Notes under the pieces: model-generated
The model's database searches: none
Told to the model about the DNA's origin: nothing
Seen by the model: only the letters and a program-made list of their open reading frames with translations
Shown here: piece after piece, positions 15,938 to 24,138 of the stretch
How positions within the stretch are numbered: the first letter of the stretch is position 1
Layout of the letters: each line of letters begins with the position of its first letter
Made by a program: the position numbers and the translations under genes
NCBI GenBank assembly: GCA_030019365.1
Contig: JASEFA010000015.1
Span: forward strand, 1-36,865
Direction of reading: 5' to 3'
From: Bacillota bacterium
GTDB taxonomy: Bacteria; Bacillota; Sulfobacillia; JACIYH01
Length of the DNA: 36,865 nt

Positions 15938-16912
15938 TCAGCGCGGCAATCCCATGGAACTGAGAACAGCGTGCAACTCGGCCTTTTCGTCGTCACTTAA
16001 GGGCAACACCGGCAAGCGGCACCCACCGAAATCGAAGCCGCGCCAGCGCAGTCCTTCCTTGACTATGCTGAGGAATTTAGATCCCCCACCCGTCCGCCAG
16101 CTCTCAAGGTACGGGCACAGCTTGTGGTAGAGGCTGTGCAACGGCTGCAGCCACTCGAGCGCCGCCTTGATCCCCGCGAAGTCGTTCGCCCTCACTGCCC
16201 GGTACAGCGCGAAGACAGGCTCCGGAGCATAAAGAACCACGTTGGAGAAGCAGGCCGTGCACCCCGTAACAAATGAGGACCAGCCAAAATGCAGTTCCCC
16301 GCCCATGTTGTTAATGTAGGCCACTTTCCCCTTCAGCGCCCCGCACCGCGTGTAAAACTCCTGGCCGCTCGCAGGCACATCCTTCATGGCCACGAAGTTC
16401 TCGTAGCGGGTCAATTCCAGCATCATCTCCAGGGGCATGGAAAAGTTGGTGTACACCGGGTTGTTGTAAATCATGAGCGGGAATCCATCTACCGATTCGA
16501 AAATCCTGCGATAGTGAGCAAGGACGCCGGCCGCGTCCGGAGAGCAGTAGAACGGATTGGTTATCATCGCGCAATCCGCGCCAGCATCACGCACTTCACA
16601 GACCCGCTGGATAGTCAGATGCGTAGCGGGCTCTACTGCCCCGCCCACCACGGGAGCACGACCGCGCGTCTGTTCAACTGCAGCCCCGATCACCTCAGTC
16701 CTCTCCGCGGGACTGAGGGCATAAACTTCTCCGTTGGCTCCAGCCACGAGGAATCCGGCAATGGCCCCGTCCCGGTCCTTTCCGAAAAGGAATTCGATAT
16801 ACTCCTTCAGAGGGCTGACCTCCACATGCTGCTCTTCTCCGCGAAACGGGGTCATAAGAATGGGATGAACGCCGTTGTCCATTCTCTCACGCAGTGCTGC
16901 ATAATCGGCCAC
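15938..16912 (-). CDS. DapA/N-acetylneuraminate-lyase family aldolase or dehydratase
   Basis: This 324-residue class I (Schiff-base) TIM-barrel enzyme carries the catalytic tyrosine Tyr149 in IYNNPVYTN and the Schiff-base lysine Lys177 in NFVAMKDVP. In DapA itself the substrate-binding loop is GTTGE; here it is VAGANGEVYALS, which fits a lyase or hydratase-aldolase on another 2-oxo-acid better than lysine biosynthesis. The protein is also longer than DapA (about 290 residues) and has an altered C-terminus. No other lysine-pathway gene is nearby. GTG at 16912 starts one base after the LarA stop, so the two are tightly coupled, and transporter set 2 follows. The likely role is cleavage of an imported or LarA-processed acid, with the substrate unknown. 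Confidence 0.88.
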   Translation of the reverse strand: MADYAALRERMDNGVHPILMTPFRGEEQHVEVSPLKEYIEFLFGKDRDGAIAGFLVAGANGEVYALSPAERTEVIGAAVEQTRGRAPVVGGAVEPATHLTIQRVCEVRDAGADCAMITNPFYCSPDAAGVLAHYRRIFESVDGFPLMIYNNPVYTNFSMPLEMMLELTRYENFVAMKDVPASGQEFYTRCGALKGKVAYINNMGGELHFGWSSFVTGCTACFSNVVLYAPEPVFALYRAVRANDFAGIKAALEWLQPLHSLYHKLCPYLESWRTGGGSKFLSIVKEGLRWRGFDFGGCRLPVLPLSDDEKAELHAVLSSMGLPR

Positions 16913-16913
16913 T

Positions 16914-18128
16914 TCAGTTCGCTCCTTTCTCGTTCACAACCAGCGTTAGCGCTGCTGCGCGCAGGACGATGACCCGGGCGGAATCTCCGTGCTTCGCCCG
17001 GATCTGGTCCACGATGTCGGAAACGCGCTCACCGCACCGTACGCTGTTACCGTATACCCCCTCCAGTTCCCCGCTGGTGAGCCACCGCGAATAGAAATGG
17101 ACTTCCTCCCTCGTCTGGTCGTGCAGCAATGTCGGCCGCTTGCAGTCCTCCATCAGCCCATGAAAGCCCACCCCTTCCTGACATCCTCCCAGCCATAGCA
17201 AGCTCCCTCCCCGCCTGAGGGCCAGGGCGCCCACGGAGCGGCCCTTGGCAGCCTGGTTCAAATCAATGTCGAAGGGAGCCGAATTTGCGATTACCACATC
17301 CGCCGGTACCCTCACGCGGAGGCTGTAGATGCCGCTCGCCAGCACAGCAGCGTGCCGGTGGGCCTTCACCGGATCCCCCGCCACCACGTACACGGGCAGT
17401 CCGTCCTGGTCGGGGACCAAGTTGACGACGAATTTCAGCCCCGCGAGTGCAGCAGCAGCTTCCATATCCTCCCGCACCGGGTTGGAGGTCACATTACCGT
17501 ACAACGGTCCGGTGGCGAACTTGGCAACCTCGAAGTGGTTGTGCGCGATGGACTCCAGCCCGCTGACACCCGGGAGGATGACCTTCGCGCCGCCGGCGTA
17601 ACCAGCCAGAAAGTGAGGCACGACCGACCCGACCCCGATCACGAAGTCCGCCTCAGCGATCTCCCGGTTTACCCACACAGGAGTACCGAAGGGGGTATTG
17701 CCCACCATCACCAGACTCTGGCGGTCCCGATAGTTGTGCGCGAGGCAACGCACACGATTGAGCACATCATCACCCAAAAACGCACGGATATCCTGCGCCG
17801 AGGGCACCCGATGAGTACCAACCCCGACGAGCACGGTGACGTCGCAATCCCGCACCCCCGCCGAAGCCAGTACGTTCAGCAGTGCCATTGCCACTTCTCC
17901 GGTGGGACCAGGGCGCGTGTGATCCTGCACCACTATGCACACTCGCTGCCCCGGCCGCACCATTTCCCGCAGAGGAGAGGCACCCACTGGGGACTCCAGG
18001 CACCCGACGAGATCGGGCCAGGCGAGGTCGCCACCGCCCGTAATGCCGAAGTCATGCTCTACCTGCCAGGTATCGGGGAGTTCCAGACCAACAGAAGACG
18101 ATCCGTGCCGCAACTGCAGCCGATACAC
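16914..18128 (-). CDS. larA: LarA-family nickel-pincer (NPN cofactor) 2-hydroxyacid racemase/epimerase
   Basis: LarA enzymes racemise lactate or epimerise related 2-hydroxy acids by transient hydride transfer to a nickel-pincer nucleotide. The 404-residue protein retains the essential residues seen in Lactiplantibacillus LarA. These are an Asp69-x-x-Arg72 motif (DHTRPGP), the two acid-base histidines His106 (GTHR) and His172 (PHFLAGYAGG), the cofactor-linking Lys182 (GGAKVILPG) and the nickel ligand His198 (IAHNHF). The offset of nearly all of these positions is constant, which supports activity. Cofactor-synthesis genes (larB, larC, larE) are not in the window. It lies 18 bases after AOR copy 2 and one base before the DapA-family gene. 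Physiological substrates of LarA homologues are diverse, so lactate is not assured here. Confidence 0.92.
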   Translation of the reverse strand: MYRLQLRHGSSSVGLELPDTWQVEHDFGITGGGDLAWPDLVGCLESPVGASPLREMVRPGQRVCIVVQDHTRPGPTGEVAMALLNVLASAGVRDCDVTVLVGVGTHRVPSAQDIRAFLGDDVLNRVRCLAHNYRDRQSLVMVGNTPFGTPVWVNREIAEADFVIGVGSVVPHFLAGYAGGAKVILPGVSGLESIAHNHFEVAKFATGPLYGNVTSNPVREDMEAAAALAGLKFVVNLVPDQDGLPVYVVAGDPVKAHRHAAVLASGIYSLRVRVPADVVIANSAPFDIDLNQAAKGRSVGALALRRGGSLLWLGGCQEGVGFHGLMEDCKRPTLLHDQTREEVHFYSRWLTSGELEGVYGNSVRCGERVSDIVDQIRAKHGDSARVIVLRAAALTLVVNEKGAN

Positions 18129-18146
18129 ACGGCATCCCTCCCCCGA

Positions 18147-19985
18147 TCACCCCTGCGCCAATCCGAGGCTGCGCAGGGTCGGTGGACTGGGTCTGCCGTC
18201 TTCGTCCCAACCCCGCAGGGCGTAGTACTCGAGCAGGGTCACCTCGAAGGGTTCCGGTACTTTGCCCGCGCGGAAGCCCTCTTTGGCCGCCTCGAACATC
18301 TTGGGGGGCAGGCGATCCTCTTTGCGGCTGATGCCGTCGCCGACGTTGATGAGCCGCTGCAGGTTGAATGCCCGCTCACCCACCCGCAGGAATTCCTCCG
18401 GCGTCATGTCCCAGCCCGTGATGGCGTTGATCGCGCGCGCCGTCTCCCCCAGCCCCTGGCCCGTAATCTGCATGAAGCAACAGCAAACGGCCGAGTCCAG
18501 GGCGGTTGAGTAGTCCTGGAAAAGCTTGGCCAGCTGCGCCTGACCCTCCATCGAGAACCGAACCGGCGGCTTGTCCAGGCCCACCTCCGGTAACATCATT
18601 CCGGCCTCGCCGCAATGGGGGAACCCACGCAGGTGGCAGGCACCCCTGGTGCTGGTGGCGTAATTGATGGCCAGGCTGAAGTAGGTGCGGGGATCGTGAG
18701 CGGGAAAGTCGAGCCCCTTCACCTCTACCGTGATCGCCTCTGCTCGGGGGCCGACCGCCCTGGCCGCCTCCCGGATGCCCCGGGCAAAGGTGGCCCCGAA
18801 ACCCTCGCGGCGGCCGATCTGCTCGACCAGGTGAACCAGGAAATCCCCGTTCCCCCAGGTGGCCTCCCGGCCATCCAGGTCCTCCCGGGTCAGCCAGCCC
18901 TTCTCGTAGCACTCCATGGTGAACGCCACAAAGGAGCCCGCAGATATGGTGTCGAGACCCAGCCGGTTGCAGAGGTCGTTCGCCCAGGCCACGGCATCGA
19001 GGTCATCAACCAGGCAGCATGCCCCCAGCATCCCCAGGCTTTCGTACTCGGGTCCGGCACCGCCCTGTATGCGGTACTCACCGTTGAGATCGATACGCCG
19101 GTGACAGCCTACGGGGCAGGAGTGACACGGCCAGGAGCGAGCCCGCAGGTGGTCCGTGAAACGCTGGCCGCCGATCCGGGCAGCCCCCTCCGGCCACCTG
19201 TCCCCCTGCCAGTACTTCATGGGAAGATCACCGATAGCCTCGCAGTCACTCACAATCCCTGCCGTGCCGTGGGCGTGGAAGCCGTCCCTGTTGGCCCGGG
19301 CCAGGCGCGCAGCCAGGTCCGCGCGCAGCCTTTTCAGTGCCTCGGGGTCAGCTGCTACTGCCCGCCGGCGGCCCGATACCACCACCGCTTTCAGGTTCTT
19401 GGAACCCATTACCGCCCCCAGGCCGCACCTGCCGGCGAAGCTGTGGCTGTCGGCCGCTATGCAGGCGATGGCCACCTGCCTTTCCCCGGCCTCGCCTATG
19501 GTCGCCACGGCCGCGTCCGGGTCTCCCACCTCCCTTTTCGCCAGTTCCGCCGTCTCCACCGCATCCCTGCCCCAAAGGGCGGTCGGTCTCAACTCGGCCC
19601 CGTCCTCGTTCACGTAGAGCAAAGACGGCACCTGGGCCCGCCCCTTCAGCACGATGGCCTCCAGCCCAGCGCCCTTCAGGCGAACACCCCACTCCGCTCC
19701 GCCGGTGCTCACCGCAAAGGTGCCCGTGAGGGGCGACTTGCCCACCACCGCCCACTTGGCGCTGCCGGGAAGCCCGGTGCCCTGGTAGGGACCGACGGCG
19801 AATATGAGGCAGTTGTCGGGCGAGAGAGGATCCGTACCCGGAGGCACCTCCTCGGACAGGATGCGGGTGGCCAGAGCAGACCCGCCCAGGTACTGGCGCC
19901 ACGTATCTTCCGGATAGCTGCCCACCTCGGTTCTGCCCGTGCTCAGATCGACCCAGAGGATGCGGTTGAAATAGCCCTTGGGCAC
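18147..19985 (-). CDS. aor: Tungsten-type aldehyde:ferredoxin oxidoreductase, copy 2
   Basis: The 612-residue paralogue of the gene at 10426-12270 is alike over its whole length, at both protein and DNA level. It carries the same pterin-binding segments, the [4Fe-4S] cysteines C287-x2-C290-x3-C294 (CHSCPVGC), the late cysteine cluster at 501-503 and the LGLDTISAG loop. Differences concentrate in the N-terminal 60 residues, in the stretch around residues 205-245 and at the C-terminus. The start is GTG at 19985 behind GGGGGTGA, 5 bases after the dehydrogenase stop; LarA follows in 18 bases. The context suggests aldehyde/acid chemistry linked to hydroxy-acid metabolism. Ferredoxin and cofactor genes are not adjacent. 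Confidence 0.95.
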   Translation of the reverse strand: MPKGYFNRILWVDLSTGRTEVGSYPEDTWRQYLGGSALATRILSEEVPPGTDPLSPDNCLIFAVGPYQGTGLPGSAKWAVVGKSPLTGTFAVSTGGAEWGVRLKGAGLEAIVLKGRAQVPSLLYVNEDGAELRPTALWGRDAVETAELAKREVGDPDAAVATIGEAGERQVAIACIAADSHSFAGRCGLGAVMGSKNLKAVVVSGRRRAVAADPEALKRLRADLAARLARANRDGFHAHGTAGIVSDCEAIGDLPMKYWQGDRWPEGAARIGGQRFTDHLRARSWPCHSCPVGCHRRIDLNGEYRIQGGAGPEYESLGMLGACCLVDDLDAVAWANDLCNRLGLDTISAGSFVAFTMECYEKGWLTREDLDGREATWGNGDFLVHLVEQIGRREGFGATFARGIREAARAVGPRAEAITVEVKGLDFPAHDPRTYFSLAINYATSTRGACHLRGFPHCGEAGMMLPEVGLDKPPVRFSMEGQAQLAKLFQDYSTALDSAVCCCFMQITGQGLGETARAINAITGWDMTPEEFLRVGERAFNLQRLINVGDGISRKEDRLPPKMFEAAKEGFRAGKVPEPFEVTLLEYYALRGWDEDGRPSPPTLRSLGLAQG

Positions 19986-19990
19986 CTACT

Positions 19991-21001
19991 TCACCCCCGT
20001 CTGCTAGCCGGCCAAATGGTTTGCTGGCCGGGCGAGTGGTCTGCAGCTGGCCTGTTGCCCATCGCCGGCTGGCCGTGACCGAGAAGCTTGAGCATCTTGA
20101 CCAGCATGCCGTCGCGCCAGGCCACCATATCCTGGTACGAGCGCCCTGCCGTGACCTCTTCCAGCCCGGATTCCAGACTCTCCACCGCACCATCGGGGAT
20201 CGACGTCCACGCCGACATGTCGCTCCACCACTGCTGGAAGGCAGGATGCAGATGCTCGACGAAGTGCCGGATGCCACCGGGACCCCCGCCCAGGTGGTAA
20301 ATCAGGTGCGGCCCCATCAGGGCGTACCGCAGCCCCGGGCCCGCCCAGATGGTCTTGTCGACGTCCTCCACGGAAGCAACGCCCCGGTGCACCAGGTCAA
20401 TGGCCTCGCGCCACAGGGCGGCGGTGATGCGGTTCTCCAGGTACCCCGGCACCTCACGCCGCAACACCACCGGCACCTTCCCCAAACCCTCCAGGAACCC
20501 TTTCGCCACCGCCAGCGCCTCCGGGGCGGTCCGTTCACCCGGGACGAGTTCCACGAGAGGTATCAGGTACACCGGGTTGATGGGATGGGCAATCAGGCAC
20601 CTCTCCGGGTGCCGAGTGACCTTCTGGATCTCCGTCATGAGCAGGCCCGACGAACTGCTGGCCAGAAGCGCATCGGGGGCCGCCACCCGGTCGGCAGCGG
20701 CGAACACCGACTTCTTGACGTCGTAGTCCTCCGCCACCGCCTCCTGCACGTAATCCGCACCCGCCACCGCCTCCTCCAGCGACGGTGCCAGGTTCACCGC
20801 GCGCGAAAGGCTCGCCGTAACCCCCTGCCGGGCAAGTCCTTCTCGCTCGAGGAAACCGACCGTCTCCGCCAGCCCCCCGAGCGCCGCCCGCGCGGCCGAG
20901 GGGTCAAGGTCGAAAACAGAGACCTGCAACCCCCTGCTGGCGAAGAAGGCCGTCCAGCCCCTGCCGATCACGCCCTGGCCGATGACCGCGACCTTCCCCA
21001 T
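19991..21001 (-). CDS. 3-hydroxyacyl-CoA dehydrogenase-like NAD-dependent dehydrogenase (carnitine dehydrogenase/lambda-crystallin group)
   Basis: The Rossmann motif KVAVIGQGVIGRGWTAFF (GxGxxG at residues 8-13) opens the protein. An acidic residue follows at the end of the second strand (VFDLDP), so NAD is the expected cofactor. The catalytic histidine is His139 in LIAHPINPVYLIPLVELVPG, the form typical of L-carnitine dehydrogenase and L-gulonate 3-dehydrogenase rather than strict 3-hydroxybutyryl-CoA dehydrogenase (HFFNP). The C-terminal helical dimerisation domain follows (VPGYLENRITAALWREAIDLVHRG and GPGLRYALMGPHL). It probably oxidises a free or CoA-bound 3-hydroxy acid. ATG at 21001 is preceded by AAAGGTG; GTG at 21013 is an equally plausible start. 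It precedes AOR copy 2 by 5 bases. Confidence 0.87.
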   Translation of the reverse strand: MGKVAVIGQGVIGRGWTAFFASRGLQVSVFDLDPSAARAALGGLAETVGFLEREGLARQGVTASLSRAVNLAPSLEEAVAGADYVQEAVAEDYDVKKSVFAAADRVAAPDALLASSSSGLLMTEIQKVTRHPERCLIAHPINPVYLIPLVELVPGERTAPEALAVAKGFLEGLGKVPVVLRREVPGYLENRITAALWREAIDLVHRGVASVEDVDKTIWAGPGLRYALMGPHLIYHLGGGPGGIRHFVEHLHPAFQQWWSDMSAWTSIPDGAVESLESGLEEVTAGRSYQDMVAWRDGMLVKMLKLLGHGQPAMGNRPAADHSPGQQTIWPASRRG

Positions 21002-21062
21002 CGACTTACGCACCTTTACCCCTCCCCCGGCAGGCACGCCAAACCGTCCCCCGGAAACTACG

Positions 21063-22247
21063 TCAACCCAGGAATTCCACGCACACCTGGGCCAGGATGG
21101 CGGCACCCACCGCCAGCACCTCTTCGTCCAGGTCAAAATCGGGGCTGTGCAGGGGCCGGTGGGTGCCCTTGCGCTTGTTCTGCGTGCCCAGCCAGAAGTA
21201 GCAGGACGGTACCCGCTGGGCAAAGCACGAGAAATCCTCCGAGACCATCGCCGGCGGAAGATTCCGGCAGACCCCCTGCTCGCCCAGCACCGCCGCAGCC
21301 GCCGAGGCCACCAGGTCCGCCGCGGCGGGGTCGTTCACCACCGCGGGGTAGCCCTGCTGGTACTCCACCTGAGCCCGACACCGATACACCCGGCCAACGC
21401 CCGTGGCCACCTCGCCAATCCGACGGCGCAGCAGGTCGCCCAGCGCGCCATCAAAGTAACGTGTAGTTCCTGCCAGGGTCACCTCCTCCGGAATCACGTT
21501 CGGCGACTCCCCACCGCGTACCATGCCTACGGAAAGCACCGCCGGCGCAATAGCATCCACGTTGCGGCTCACCACGCTGTCCAGGGCAACGACGGAATGG
21601 CAGGCCGCCAGCACCGCATCCGCCGCGCGGTGGGGCAGGGCACCGTGCCCGCCCCGGCCGGAAAACGTCACCCGGAAGAGGTCGGCGGCGGCCATCACCG
21701 CACCGGGGTGTACGCCCACCTTCCCGACTGCAAGGTCGGGCCAGACATGATAGCCCAACGCCAGATCGGCAGGGGGATCGTCGAGGACCCCTGCCCCCAC
21801 AAGGGCGCGCGCACCGCCGTCGGGGAGCTTCTCTTCGGCCGGCTGGAACACGAACCGGACCTCACCCCGCAGGAAGTCGCGCAACTCCCCGAGCAGAATC
21901 GCCGCCCCCACCAGCATGGCCATGTGCCCGTCGTGTCCGCAGGCGTGCATGACGCCTGGGACACGCGAACCATACTCGCGCCCCGGCACCTCGTCCACAG
22001 CCAGCGCGTCCATGTCCGAGCGCAGGACAACGACCCGCCCCCGTTCCTTGCCCCTGAGTATTCCCACCACGGCCGTTCCGGCAGGTAATGCCACGTCCAA
22101 TCCCACCTGCCGCAGGTACTCGCTTATGCGCCTGGCGGTGTTCACTTCCTCGTACCCGAGTTCCGGGTACTGGTGCAGCGTCCGCCTGAGTTCGACCAGC
22201 CGGGGCTGGAGGGCCCACGACCTCTGCAGCAACTGGTGCATCCTCAT
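21063..22247 (-). CDS. M20-family amidohydrolase (hippurate hydrolase/N-acyl-amino-acid amidohydrolase type)
   Basis: This 394-residue dinuclear metallohydrolase carries the family motifs: LHQYPELGYEE near the start, SDMDALAVDE, the metal-binding HACGHDGH (Cys103, His105) and FQPAEE (Glu138-Glu139). The ligand His167 lies in GYHVWPD, and SEDFS with a late histidine is near the C-terminus. The central lid domain includes the RGGHGALPH motif with its dimer-interface histidine. Relatives cleave N-acyl or N-aroyl amino acids, indole-acetyl conjugates or carbamoyl groups. The start is ATG at 22247 behind GGAGGAG. It is the first gene after the hairpin that follows the PucR regulator and leads block D, with the dehydrogenase gene 61 bases downstream. 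Confidence 0.93.
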   Translation of the reverse strand: MRMHQLLQRSWALQPRLVELRRTLHQYPELGYEEVNTARRISEYLRQVGLDVALPAGTAVVGILRGKERGRVVVLRSDMDALAVDEVPGREYGSRVPGVMHACGHDGHMAMLVGAAILLGELRDFLRGEVRFVFQPAEEKLPDGGARALVGAGVLDDPPADLALGYHVWPDLAVGKVGVHPGAVMAAADLFRVTFSGRGGHGALPHRAADAVLAACHSVVALDSVVSRNVDAIAPAVLSVGMVRGGESPNVIPEEVTLAGTTRYFDGALGDLLRRRIGEVATGVGRVYRCRAQVEYQQGYPAVVNDPAAADLVASAAAAVLGEQGVCRNLPPAMVSEDFSCFAQRVPSCYFWLGTQNKRKGTHRPLHSPDFDLDEEVLAVGAAILAQVCVEFLG

Positions 22248-22288
22248 CTGCTCCTCCGTCTACACCGTGCCTGACCGGCCCCAAACAC

Positions 22289-22316
22289 GGAACCCCGCCC
22301 TCACCGACGGGGTTCC
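22289..22316 (-). terminator. Candidate terminator hairpin after the PucR gene
   Basis: GGAACCCCG at 22289-22297 pairs exactly with CGGGGTTCC at 22308-22316 around a 10-base loop. It lies in the 125-base gap between the pucR-like gene and the downstream amidohydrolase gene. On the transcript only a short GUGUUUGG follows, so there is no proper U-run. It is either a weak or factor-assisted terminator or a leaky attenuator ahead of the amidohydrolase block. Confidence 0.5.
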
Positions 22317-22372
22317 ACGCCCGCGTTCGAACCACTTCCGCCAAAGACACGAAACGGCCAACCCGATATCCG

Positions 22373-24010
22373 CTAGCTGTACAAATTGTTAGCCGTCCAT
22401 AACGAAAGCGCCAATTGCAGGTTCAGGCGGTCGCGGGCCGAACTCAGCTTCACTCCGCACAGCTTTTCAATCTGCTCAAGGCGGTAACGCACGGTGCTGT
22501 GGTGAAGATAAAGTGCCTGGGCCGCTTGCCGATAGTTCCCTCCGTGCTCTAAAAAGGCACGCAGGGTGAGCAGCAGTTCGGTTCTGTGCTTGCGATCGTA
22601 TTCGAGCACGGGCCCCAACACGTCCTGTACGAACTGGACTACCTCCGGCGCGCGGAGATCCCGGACCAGACGGTGGATTCCCAGGTCGCGGAACTGCACG
22701 ACTGCGTTGCCCCCTACCATGGGGGCCAACTCCACCGCCATCACGGCCTCCCCGTAACTCTCGCGCACGCCGCGCACTCCGTGCCCTGTCCGGCCGACCC
22801 CGGCCAGAAGCTCAAGCCTGGGGTGGGCGCGACCCAGGACGCCTACGAGCCGGCGCACGTCCCGCGCCACCTGATCATCGGCGACGTCCGGTCGCTCACC
22901 GGCCGACGCCGGAAACAACACCAGGGGCCGCTCAGCATGATCGACTCCAGTCAGGCTCCGAGGCTCAAGACCGGCACCTTGCAGCAGGTCCAGGACCCTC
23001 CACGCCGGCCGCGGCATCCTCTCTTCTCCCCACCCCAGCGGTGTGGAAACCAACTTGAAGACAACGGCTGTGTAGGCTTCCGCCAGTTCCCAGCCCAGCT
23101 TCCAGGCCCTCTCGCGGGCAGTCGCCTCGGACTCAAAGTCGCCCCGCACCAGATGGTGCAGGAAGTCGTCCCGCATCGTGCGCTCGAGGTTCCTCAGGGC
23201 GCGCAGCTTCTCCACCTCAAGGGCGGCCACAGTGGCGGCGTGCTGCAGGGCGGTAATCCCCCAGGCGTCTAAAGATCCCTCCCGCTCCCAGACCACGATC
23301 CATCCTCCCTGGTGGCGACCGGTCCGGATGGGACAGACCAGACGGGGAGATGCGGTCTCGGACGAGATCCTCCGGATGCCCCCGTATCCGATGACCGGGT
23401 GGGCCTCCTCCCCCGCGCTGGCAAGCCAGGGTTCGGGCGCACCATCTCCTTCGGAATTATCACCGCTCGTGAAGACGCCTCCGGTGCACGTCTCCACCAC
23501 CAGTACCGGGTTCTTGACCAGACCAGCCAGAGCCGACGCCAACTCCTGCAGGCCCCGCCCTTCCAGCGCCAGGTCGATGAACCGGCGGTGGATCTCCCAC
23601 GACTGGGCCAGCTCGCGTGCCTGACGCCCCAGCAACTCCTGCAGGACGGCGTTTATGATGTCCTTCCACGCCAGGTCCCCGGGTAGCCTCACCACCGGCA
23701 AACACAACTGGTCGGCACAGGCCCGCACGTCCGCACCGATGGTACCCACGAATCGCTCCAGCTTTACTCCCAGCCCGGCCGCTCCCCGGCCGTGCAGGTC
23801 CCGGATAAGGGTTATCTGATCCTCCACCCCACCCTTGTACAGGAAGAGAGTGCTCAACACCAGCTCGCCGCCCCTGATGAACTGGATGCCGTCAGGGGCG
23901 TCTATCACCGTAACCGCGGAGACCTCGCGCCCAAGTCCATCGGACCCGGCCAGGACCTCGCTGCCCGCCAGCATAGGAAGAGAGAGCGCTTCCCGAACCG
24001 TGAGGGGCAT
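22373..24010 (-). CDS. PucR-family transcriptional regulator
   Basis: This 545-residue DNA-binding regulator has the three-part PucR architecture. Residues 1-125 form the PucR N-terminal domain (MPLTVREALSLPMLAGSEVLAG and RGGELVLST through LPGDLAWKDIINAVLQELL). A central GAF/GGDEF-like sensor follows (about 150-440, with FRDLGIHRLVRDL at its end). The C-terminal CdaR/PucR-type helix-turn-helix lies at about 480-540 (LRAFLEHGGNYRQAAQALYLHHSTVRYRLEQIEKLCGVKL). Such regulators control purine, 4-aminobutyrate, proline and similar nitrogen-compound catabolism. ATG at 24010 has only a weak ribosome binding site. It sits between the threonine-synthase-like gene and the M20 amidohydrolase and probably controls one of these blocks in response to a pathway intermediate. 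Confidence 0.93.
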   Translation of the reverse strand: MPLTVREALSLPMLAGSEVLAGSDGLGREVSAVTVIDAPDGIQFIRGGELVLSTLFLYKGGVEDQITLIRDLHGRGAAGLGVKLERFVGTIGADVRACADQLCLPVVRLPGDLAWKDIINAVLQELLGRQARELAQSWEIHRRFIDLALEGRGLQELASALAGLVKNPVLVVETCTGGVFTSGDNSEGDGAPEPWLASAGEEAHPVIGYGGIRRISSETASPRLVCPIRTGRHQGGWIVVWEREGSLDAWGITALQHAATVAALEVEKLRALRNLERTMRDDFLHHLVRGDFESEATARERAWKLGWELAEAYTAVVFKLVSTPLGWGEERMPRPAWRVLDLLQGAGLEPRSLTGVDHAERPLVLFPASAGERPDVADDQVARDVRRLVGVLGRAHPRLELLAGVGRTGHGVRGVRESYGEAVMAVELAPMVGGNAVVQFRDLGIHRLVRDLRAPEVVQFVQDVLGPVLEYDRKHRTELLLTLRAFLEHGGNYRQAAQALYLHHSTVRYRLEQIEKLCGVKLSSARDRLNLQLALSLWTANNLYS

Positions 24011-24029
24011 CCTATCAGCTCCAGCACAG

Positions 24030-24059
24030 GGACACCGTGTCCGGGCGCTTTGCTATATA
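24030..24059 (-). promoter_or_regulatory. Palindrome and TATATA box upstream of the PucR gene
   Basis: The 128-base gap upstream of the regulator holds the palindrome GGACAC-C-GTGTCC (24030-24042), only 20 bases before the start codon. A TATATA sequence (24054-24059), which could act as a -10 element, lies just further upstream. No good -35 box at 16-18 bases spacing is visible, so the promoter assignment is weak. A palindrome between promoter and start would suit autoregulation by the regulator. Confidence 0.3.
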
Positions 24060-24138
24060 CGTTCGGCCGGCAGCCCCAACCCTCCTCCCGGCTTACGGCG
24101 GAATCGCCGGCCCGATTATGCAAACAATCTTCCCTTCC

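Noticed and set aside
15938-16912. Assignment of the DapA-family gene as lysine-pathway dapA.
   Set aside because: The substrate loop is GANGE rather than GTTGE, the protein is longer than DapA, and no other lysine-pathway gene is nearby; the context is catabolic.
18615-20078. A 487-codon plus-strand open frame opposite AOR copy 2.
   Set aside because: It is antisense to a fully conserved AOR. Its His/Gly/Arg/Pro-rich composition is what high G+C antisense frames give. A similar antisense frame lies opposite AOR copy 1, as expected from paralogy.
22289-22316. A full Rho-independent terminator after the PucR gene.
   Set aside because: The stem is good, but the loop is long and no U-run follows, so it is listed only as a candidate of moderate confidence.
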